From Deltaproteobacteria bacterium (GTDB lineage: Bacteria > Myxococcota_A > UBA796 > UBA9615): a stretch of 6,940 nt of DNA. Under the pieces are notes generated by a model, which had not been told where the DNA came from, made no database searches, and worked only from the letters and a program-made list of their open reading frames with translations. Made by a program: the position numbers and the translations under genes. The stretch lies in the NCBI GenBank assembly GCA_029261955.1, contig JAJDAI010000165.1:1-6940 (forward strand), in the 5' to 3' direction. Positions 1 to 5,005 of the stretch are shown here, in pieces (positions within the stretch are counted from its first letter, which is position 1; each line of letters starts with the position of its first letter).

Positions 1-2197
1 AGCTGCCTTCCTCGTCCTCGGGCAGGTCGCCGAGCAGCTCCGCGACCGCGTTGGCCGCGCTGGAGGTGCCCCGCATCTGGAGCTGGCCCAGGGCCGCGAC
101 GGCGACCCCCTCGTCCTCGTCCCGGAGCCCGCTGAGCAGCAGCTCGGTCGCCTCGGCGCTGCGGTCCTGACCGAGCGCGCCCAGGGCCTCCGCGCGCTGC
201 GTGCCCTCGCCGTTCTCCGCGGCCTCCCGGATGGCCTCCCGCGCCCCGGCGGTGCCCATCGAGGACAGGCTCCACACGGCCGAGCTGAAGAGCTCCTCGT
301 CGCCCAGCGCGGCCACCAGGCCGGCCTCGGCTTCGGGGCCCCCGGCGGTGCTCAGGGTGCTCACGGCGGACTGGCGAACCATGAGGTCGTCGTCCTGCAT
401 CAGCGCGAGCAGGTTGTCCACGGCCTCGGGGCCGCCGACGTTGCCCAGGGCGTTCACCGCCTGGGAGCGCAGGGAGGGGTCGTCGTCGTCGAGCACGCTC
501 TGGATGGTCTCCAGGTCGGGCGGGTCGCCGTTCCAGAGCATGGCGTTGAAGGCCTCCATGCGCACAGTCGGGTCCTCGGAGTCCTGGAGCTGCTCCATCA
601 AGGCGTCGCGGGCGGCGGGATCGTCCATCTGACCGAGGGCCTGGAGCGCTGCGCTGCGCTCCGTGAGTGTGCCGTCACTCACGCGGGCCAGCAGCACCTC
701 ACGGGCGTCGTCTCCGCCGAGCCGGGCGAGGATGGCGGCGCTCTCGGTGAAGCTGGCGCCGCTGCCGTCGTCCATCTGCTCGAGCAGCAGGGCCTTGAGC
801 CCCTCGCGGGCGCCGTCGCCGAGCGTCTCGAGGGACTGCTGAGCGGTGGACGCGACCCAGGGGTCCGCGGTCTTGGCCAGGTCCAGCAGGCGGGCCACAG
901 CGTCTTCGTCGCCGCGGGCCTGGAGCGCCCAGACCACCGAGTGCTGCTGGCTGCTGTTGCCCTCCGCGAGGACCTCCTCCAGCAGGGACCAGCCCTCCTC
1001 GCCGCCGTGCACCGCGAGGAAGTTGAGCGCCGAGTCCGGAGGCAGCATGCCCTTGTCGTCGAAGTTGGCGATGAGCTGCTTCGCCGCGGCCGGGTCACCC
1101 GACTGGGCCAGGGACTCGAGCGCCGAGTCGCCCAGCGGACCCTCCTCGGTGGCCAGCACCTTGAGGACCTCGCGGGCCTGCTTCTCGGGGCGCGAGGCGA
1201 GGGCGCTGGTCAGCTGCCAGTACTCGTTCGTGCGCAGGCCGTCGATGGCGTTGAGCAGGCCGTCCAGGGCCCCCGGGGCGCGGCTCTGACCCAGGGCGTC
1301 CAGCGCGGCGCTGCGGGCCTGCTGGGGGCCGTCCAGGGCCTCCACCAGCACGTCCACGGCGTCGGGGGAGCGCACCTGGGCGAGGGAGCCGAGGGCGCGG
1401 ACGCGGCGCGGGCCGGTGGCGGTCGTCGCGAGCTCGATGAGCAGGGAGTCGGTCTCGTCGTCGTTGAGGGTGGCGAGGGCGTCGAGCGCCGCGTCCGCGC
1501 GGGGCCCGTTGGACGTGGCGATGCGGATGAGCAGGCCGCGGTCCAGGCGGCCGCCGAGGGACGCGACGGCCTGTGCCCAGACCCAGGACTCGTTCACGGG
1601 CGCCGTCTTCAGGCCGTGGTGCAGCGCGGCGCGGGCCTTGGGGCCGCCGCGCATGGCGAGGGCCTGCACCGCGATGTTCCGCTTCCAGTCGATGTGCCGG
1701 GTGGCGACCTCCCGCAGCACGTCCACGGCGGCGGGGTCGGACAGCAGGCCCAGGGCGCCGATGGCGGAGGGGGCCCAGGTGTCGTCCGTGGAGCGGGCGA
1801 GGGTGGAGAGCCGGTCGAGGGCCCGGTCGCCGCCGATGCGGGCCATGGCGCGGAGCGAGGCGTCCAGCACGGCGTGGTTGGGGTGCTCGATGAGCGGGTC
1901 GAGCAGATCGAAGTCGGCCTCGTCGCCCAGGATGCCCAGGCGCTCGATCAGCTCGACGAGCACGGCCGGCGGCGGGTCGTCAGCGAGGGCTGCGCGCACG
2001 GCGGCGGCTTCGCGGGGAAAGTCGCGGGGGCTCTGGCTCACGGTGCTCACGCGGGTCGGCTCGCTCAGCTCGGGAGCCTGGCGCTGCCAGGACATGCGGG
2101 CGAGGGCGTCGGGGGCGGCGGCGCCGAGCCCGAAGGCCAAGAGCAGCAGCGTCACCCACAGGATGGGCTTCAGAGCAGCACGGGTACGACGGGTCAT
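1..2197 (-). CDS. Exported HEAT-repeat protein, C-terminus cut off by the window edge
   Basis: The frame is open from ATG at 2195-2197 to the window edge, giving 732 visible residues and no stop. The N-terminus has basic residues (RR at 3-4, R6, K10), then a hydrophobic run at about 12-28 and a possible AxA cleavage site at 31-33, so it is a signal peptide or a single membrane anchor. The rest is alpha-helical HEAT/PBS-lyase-like repeats of about 31 residues with the pattern R-x-x-A-x-x-A-L-x-x-x-G-x-x-x-A. Arg546, Arg577 and Arg608 sit exactly 31 apart, each after an acidic 'DDDP' or 'EDP' type turn. HEAT solenoids are protein-binding scaffolds; no catalytic motif is visible, and the partner is unknown. 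A GGAG lies 5 bases before the ATG, which is the only start codon in this frame after the preceding gene's stop. The gene follows the acyl-CoA dehydrogenase after 84 bases; a functional link is not evident. Alternative: a periplasmic lyase-like HEAT protein with a further domain outside the window. Confidence 0.88.
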   Translation of the reverse strand, partial: MTRRTRAALKPILWVTLLLLAFGLGAAAPDALARMSWQRQAPELSEPTRVSTVSQSPRDFPREAAAVRAALADDPPPAVLVELIERLGILGDEADFDLLDPLIEHPNHAVLDASLRAMARIGGDRALDRLSTLARSTDDTWAPSAIGALGLLSDPAAVDVLREVATRHIDWKRNIAVQALAMRGGPKARAALHHGLKTAPVNESWVWAQAVASLGGRLDRGLLIRIATSNGPRADAALDALATLNDDETDSLLIELATTATGPRRVRALGSLAQVRSPDAVDVLVEALDGPQQARSAALDALGQSRAPGALDGLLNAIDGLRTNEYWQLTSALASRPEKQAREVLKVLATEEGPLGDSALESLAQSGDPAAAKQLIANFDDKGMLPPDSALNFLAVHGGEEGWSLLEEVLAEGNSSQQHSVVWALQARGDEDAVARLLDLAKTADPWVASTAQQSLETLGDGAREGLKALLLEQMDDGSGASFTESAAILARLGGDDAREVLLARVSDGTLTERSAALQALGQMDDPAARDALMEQLQDSEDPTVRMEAFNAMLWNGDPPDLETIQSVLDDDDPSLRSQAVNALGNVGGPEAVDNLLALMQDDDLMVRQSAVSTLSTAGGPEAEAGLVAALGDEELFSSAVWSLSSMGTAGAREAIREAAENGEGTQRAEALGALGQDRSAEATELLLSGLRDEDEGVAVAALGQLQMRGTSSAANAVAELLGDLPEDEEGS

Positions 2198-2202
2198 GGG
2201 AA

Positions 2203-2206
2203 CTCC
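2203..2206 (-). promoter_or_regulatory. Ribosome binding site of the HEAT-repeat gene
   Basis: GGAG on the minus strand with a 5-base spacer to ATG 2197. It supports this start, and no other start codon exists in frame between here and the upstream stop at 2282. Confidence 0.55.
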
Positions 2207-2237
2207 GGCAGGGGCATGTTGGAAGACACCGCCTGCG

Positions 2238-2259
2238 GGGATCGGGTTCCCGAGATCCC
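2238..2259 (-). other. Imperfect hairpin in the gap between the dehydrogenase and HEAT genes
   Basis: On the minus strand GGGATC at one end pairs with GATCCC at the other, and an inner GG/CC pairing is possible after a two-base bulge. No T-run follows, so it is not a convincing intrinsic terminator. It could be a weak terminator, an mRNA-processing or stability element, or chance in GC-rich DNA. The rest of the 84-base gap holds no promoter that I can recognise. Confidence 0.25.
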
Positions 2260-2281
2260 TCCGATCGCTGTTCGATCCGCC

Positions 2282-3475
2282 TCAGACCAGCAGGTTGAGC
2301 CGGCCCCGGAACCAGTCCCGGGCGATGACCATCGTGTGCACCTCGTCCGGTCCGTCCGCGATGCGCGACGCGCGTGCGAAGCGGTACCACTGAGCGAAGG
2401 GCAGGTCGTCGCTGAAGCCCAGGCCGCCGTGCATCTGGATGCAGTCGTCGAGGATGCGGCAGAGCGCCTGCGCCACGTGCCGCTTGGCCATGGACGAGTA
2501 GGGCCGCGCCGCCTTGTCCTCACCCCGCTGGAGCATCCAGGCGCAGTGCATCGTCATCAGGTTGCCGGCGTGGATGTCGAGCGCGGCGTCCGCGATCTTC
2601 TGCTGCATCATCTGGTGCCGGCCCAGCTCCTTGCCGAAGCTCTTGCGGCTGCCCAGGTACCAGCGGCACAGCTCCAGGGCGCGGTCCGCCCAGCCCAGCC
2701 AGCGCATGCAGTGCGTCAACCTCGCGGGGACCAGCCGGGCCTGAGCCAGACGGAAGCCCTCACCGACCCTGCCCAGCACCGCCTCGTCGCCGACCCGGAC
2801 GTCGTCGAAGCGGAACTCGCCCTCCCGGTGCGCCAGCAGCGGCTCCGCCATGGTGTCCAGATCCCGGACGTGCTCGACGCCCTCGGCGTGCCGGTCCACC
2901 ACGAACATCGTCGCCCCCTCCCTGGGGTCGTCGCTCGTCCGGGCCATCACGATGAGGAAGGAGGCCTTGCCCCCGCCCGTCGTGTACCACTTGTGTCCCG
3001 CAATCGACCAATGGTCACCGACCTTCTTGGCCGTCGTGCGCAGGTTGGACGGGTCCGCTCCGGCGCCGGGCGCGGGTTCGGTCATCGCGAAGGCGGACGT
3101 AATGCTTGCGTCTACCAAGGGAGTGAGCCATCGCTCGCGAATCGACGGGGAAGCGGCGCGGAGCAGCAGGTCCATGTTGCCCTGGTCGGGCGCGTCGCAG
3201 TTGAAGGCGCGGGCGCCGACGGGGGAGCGGCCCATCTCGCGGAAGAGGGCGCACATGCCGAGCGGTCCGAGGCCCTTGCCGCCGTACTCGGCGGGCAGGT
3301 GGGGCACCCAGAGGTCGGCGTCCCGGGCCTGGGCCTGGAGCGAGCGGAGGGTCGAGTCGTCGCCAGCGCGGTCCTCTTCGACGATGGCCCGCTCGGCGGG
3401 GATGACGAGGTCGTCGACGAACTCGCGGACCTGCTCGCGCAGCGCCTGCAGATCGGGGGGCAGTTCGAAGTTCAT
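2282..3475 (-). CDS. Acyl-CoA dehydrogenase family flavoprotein, LvaC / ACAD10-ACAD11-like
   Basis: This 397-residue protein has the full acyl-CoA dehydrogenase layout: N-terminal helices, a middle beta domain with FAMTEPAPGAGADP at 129-142 and GHKWYTTGG at 160-168, and a C-terminal helical domain with SRKSFGKELGRHQ at 276-288 (FAD/dimer contact region) and QMHGGLGFSDD from 347. The end of the active-site region reads RIADGPDEVH (371-380); Asp374 falls where medium-chain enzymes have the catalytic Glu of 'YEGT'. This DGPDEVH form is familiar from ACAD10/ACAD11-type members. The ATG overlaps the DUF6285 stop as ATGA (4 bases) and has no strong ribosome site, so translation is probably coupled. 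By analogy with LvaC, the inferred reaction is conversion of a 4-phosphoacyl-CoA to an enoyl-CoA with loss of phosphate in the cytoplasm. An ordinary alpha,beta-dehydrogenation of another acyl-CoA remains possible. Family assignment is firm; the substrate is inference from neighbours. Confidence 0.93.
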   Translation of the reverse strand: MNFELPPDLQALREQVREFVDDLVIPAERAIVEEDRAGDDSTLRSLQAQARDADLWVPHLPAEYGGKGLGPLGMCALFREMGRSPVGARAFNCDAPDQGNMDLLLRAASPSIRERWLTPLVDASITSAFAMTEPAPGAGADPSNLRTTAKKVGDHWSIAGHKWYTTGGGKASFLIVMARTSDDPREGATMFVVDRHAEGVEHVRDLDTMAEPLLAHREGEFRFDDVRVGDEAVLGRVGEGFRLAQARLVPARLTHCMRWLGWADRALELCRWYLGSRKSFGKELGRHQMMQQKIADAALDIHAGNLMTMHCAWMLQRGEDKAARPYSSMAKRHVAQALCRILDDCIQMHGGLGFSDDLPFAQWYRFARASRIADGPDEVHTMVIARDWFRGRLNLLV

Positions 3476-3903
3476 GGCGTGGGCTCGATCGTGTCGGAGG
3501 TGTCGAAGCGCGGGTTGGTGACCATCAGCTTCTCGCGCAGGCTCTGGCGCAGGTGTTCGACCGTGCGCTCGCGCAGCTCGGGGTCGAGCTCGCGGTCCCG
3601 GATGCGCGCCGCCAGGGCGGTGTTGAGCTTGTGAGTGACGTCGTGGCGCTCGGTGCGGCTGCGGCCGGTCTCGCCCCAGGCGGACTGCTCCTCGGGCAGC
3701 AGCTCCTTGAGGCGGCCCAGCTCGGCCATGTCGAGCATGTCCTCGCTCATGAGCTCCCCGGCCACGATCTGGCAGAGGCTCTCGGCGATGAGCACGCGAA
3801 AGGCCAGGGCGTCGTCCTTGCCCTTGAGGGTGGGGCGAACCTCGGACTTCAAGAAGGCGGCGACCGCGTTGAGCAGCGTCGGCGCGTCGGGTGAGTAGTG
3901 CAC
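3472..3903 (-). CDS. Small DUF6285 protein, LvaB-like partner of the kinase
   Basis: This 143-residue protein starts at GTG 3901-3903, one base after the kinase stop (3905-3907). A strong AGGAGG 8 bases upstream fixes the start. It is predicted to be all helical, charged and soluble, with no signal peptide. The N-terminal part (APTLLNAVAAFLKSEVRPTL, 7-26) and the C-terminal part (LRQSLREKLMVTNPRF, 118-133) match the pattern I remember for DUF6285: an initial 'LL.AV..FL..EV.P.L' and a closing 'L..KL...NPR(F/Y)'. Between them lie a helix with the conserved-looking FRVLIAESLCQIVAGEL (35-51) and a DVTHKLNTALAARIRDRELD segment (88-107). No catalytic motif is visible. In P. putida the LvaB protein sits in the same place between kinase and dehydrogenase genes and is needed with LvaA for 4-hydroxyacyl-CoA phosphorylation; that role is transferred by analogy. 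The residues after about 134 look like a non-conserved tail. Confidence 0.85.
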   Translation of the reverse strand: MHYSPDAPTLLNAVAAFLKSEVRPTLKGKDDALAFRVLIAESLCQIVAGELMSEDMLDMAELGRLKELLPEEQSAWGETGRSRTERHDVTHKLNTALAARIRDRELDPELRERTVEHLRQSLREKLMVTNPRFDTSDTIEPTP

Positions 3904-3904
3904 C

Positions 3905-4933
3905 TCAGAAGCCTCCTCGTTCGATGAGGCGCAGGGCCTCGTATTCCATCTCCGCCGCCCGGCGCCCGATGGCGATCATCTCCAGGTTCCGGGTCTGGCC
4001 CGAGGTGTAGCGCTCGGTCTGGCCGATGCAGCCCAGGCCCCAGCGCACGTTCCCCATGACCTCCCACCACAGCACCGCCGCCCGGTTCACCGAGCGGCCG
4101 CTGAAGGCCTCGTAGGCCGCGTAGAAGGGCTCGCGGGCCCCGAAGCCACCGATGGGCCGGTCGAGCTGCCCGAAGCGCCAGTCGCGCACGGAGATCCAGG
4201 CCAGGTCCTCCTCCGGCGCGCCCCAGCCGGAGAACTCCCAGTCGAGCACCGCGGACAGACCCTGCGTCGTGACCATGAAGTTGCCGGTGCGGAAGTCGCG
4301 GTGCACCAGGCGGAGCTCGGGCTTCGCGGGGCGGTGGTCGTCGAGCCAGCGGTAGGCCAGCTCCATCGCCGGGTGCGGCGCCTTCACCCGATCCAGCATC
4401 TTGCGGACCCCCGTGAGCCCGAAACTCACGGGGTCGCCCTTCGGCGGCTCGACGAGGCCGGGGATGGCGGCGCCGCCCGCCGAGGGGGGCTTGATGGAGT
4501 GGATCTTCGCCAGCACCTCGGCCAGCTGGCCGGGCAGCTTCTCACGCGCGGTCGCGAGCTCGGGATCCCGCAGGATCTTGCGCCCGATGGCCACGCCCGG
4601 GACCCAGTCCAGGAACAGCGCCCAGGCATCCTCGGTGACCAGACCTCGGCCCAGCCAGCGCGCCTGCGGTGTCCTGACCCCCGCTGCGACGGCGGCGTTG
4701 ATGACGGAGAACTCCTCCAGGCGGGTCAGGGTGCCGGGGATCAGGGCGGCGGCGTCGCTGCGCAGGACAACGCGGTGGTCGCCCTGCTCGGGGCCGCCCT
4801 GGATGTCGAGCTCGACGCGGAAGTTGTCCTGGCAGGCTCCCCCGGCGAGCGGGCTGAGCCCGGCCACGCGGGTCGGTCCGCTGACGGACGCCAGGTGAGT
4901 CTCGATGCTGGCTGCGATGCGCTTGAGGTCCAT
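3905..4933 (-). CDS. APH-fold phosphotransferase, LvaA-like 4-hydroxyacyl-CoA kinase
   Basis: From ATG 4931-4933 the protein is 342 residues; an in-frame TTG three codons upstream (4940-4942) would give 345. Neither has a clear ribosome site, so ATG is preferred. It has the aminoglycoside-phosphotransferase/choline-kinase fold. In 345-residue numbering these are: a Gly-rich loop LSPLAGGACQDNF (29-41), strand VVLR (58-61), hinge-like ALFLDWVPG (108-116), catalytic loop HRDFRTGN (214-221, with Asp216 as base and Asn221 as metal ligand), and DWE (234-236, with Asp234 as the DFG-equivalent metal ligand). All key residues are intact. The neighbours (DUF6285 one base downstream, then acyl-CoA dehydrogenase) point to the LvaA role: ATP-dependent phosphorylation of the 4-hydroxyl of a 4-hydroxyacyl-CoA. 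ACAD10/ACAD11 of animals carry a homologous kinase domain before their dehydrogenase domain. Antibiotic resistance is unlikely given this context. The exact substrate is not visible. Confidence 0.9.
   Translation of the reverse strand: MDLKRIAASIETHLASVSGPTRVAGLSPLAGGACQDNFRVELDIQGGPEQGDHRVVLRSDAAALIPGTLTRLEEFSVINAAVAAGVRTPQARWLGRGLVTEDAWALFLDWVPGVAIGRKILRDPELATAREKLPGQLAEVLAKIHSIKPPSAGGAAIPGLVEPPKGDPVSFGLTGVRKMLDRVKAPHPAMELAYRWLDDHRPAKPELRLVHRDFRTGNFMVTTQGLSAVLDWEFSGWGAPEEDLAWISVRDWRFGQLDRPIGGFGAREPFYAAYEAFSGRSVNRAAVLWWEVMGNVRWGLGCIGQTERYTSGQTRNLEMIAIGRRAAEMEYEALRLIERGGF
3912..3917 (-). promoter_or_regulatory. Strong ribosome binding site of the DUF6285 gene
   Basis: AGGAGG on the minus strand, inside the last codons of the kinase gene, 8 bases before GTG 3903. 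It is the best Shine-Dalgarno match in the window and explains the use of a GTG start. It suggests that the small protein is made efficiently relative to its neighbours. Confidence 0.75.
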
Positions 4934-4954
4934 GGCGGCCAAGCGTCGCGCAGG

Positions 4955-4985
4955 GCCCCGGGGATGTCGAGCGGCAGCCCGGGGC
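4955..4985 (-). terminator. GC-rich inverted repeat between the secreted-protein gene and the kinase gene
   Basis: Perfect 8-base arms (4955-4962 and 4978-4985; GCCCCGGG and its complement) flank a 15-base spacer, within the 72-base gap between the TAG at 5006 and the kinase start. An all-G/C stem at this place could end the surface-protein transcript or reduce readthrough into the metabolic operon, but it lacks a T-run, so it is not a classical intrinsic terminator. It could instead be a regulatory site or chance in GC-rich DNA. I see no recognisable promoter for the kinase operon in the remaining bases. Confidence 0.35.
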
Positions 4986-5005
4986 GAACCTCCGGCGATG
5001 GGCCG

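Noticed and set aside
2198..2284. Possible stop-codon readthrough fusing the dehydrogenase to the HEAT protein
   Set aside because: The two genes share a frame, and the 28 codons between them hold no stop, but a good ribosome site and signal peptide begin at the HEAT ATG. An exported domain fused behind a cytosolic enzyme makes little sense.
941..3634. Very long open frame on the plus strand (about 897 codons)
   Set aside because: It runs antisense across the HEAT gene, the dehydrogenase and part of the DUF6285 gene. Its product is low-complexity (Gly, Ala, Val, Arg, Gln) with no domain. In GC-rich DNA one antisense frame often lacks stops.
3905..4933. Aminoglycoside or macrolide resistance kinase
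   Set aside because: The fold is the same, but the DUF6285 and acyl-CoA dehydrogenase partners and the ACAD10/11-like character point to acyl-CoA metabolism.
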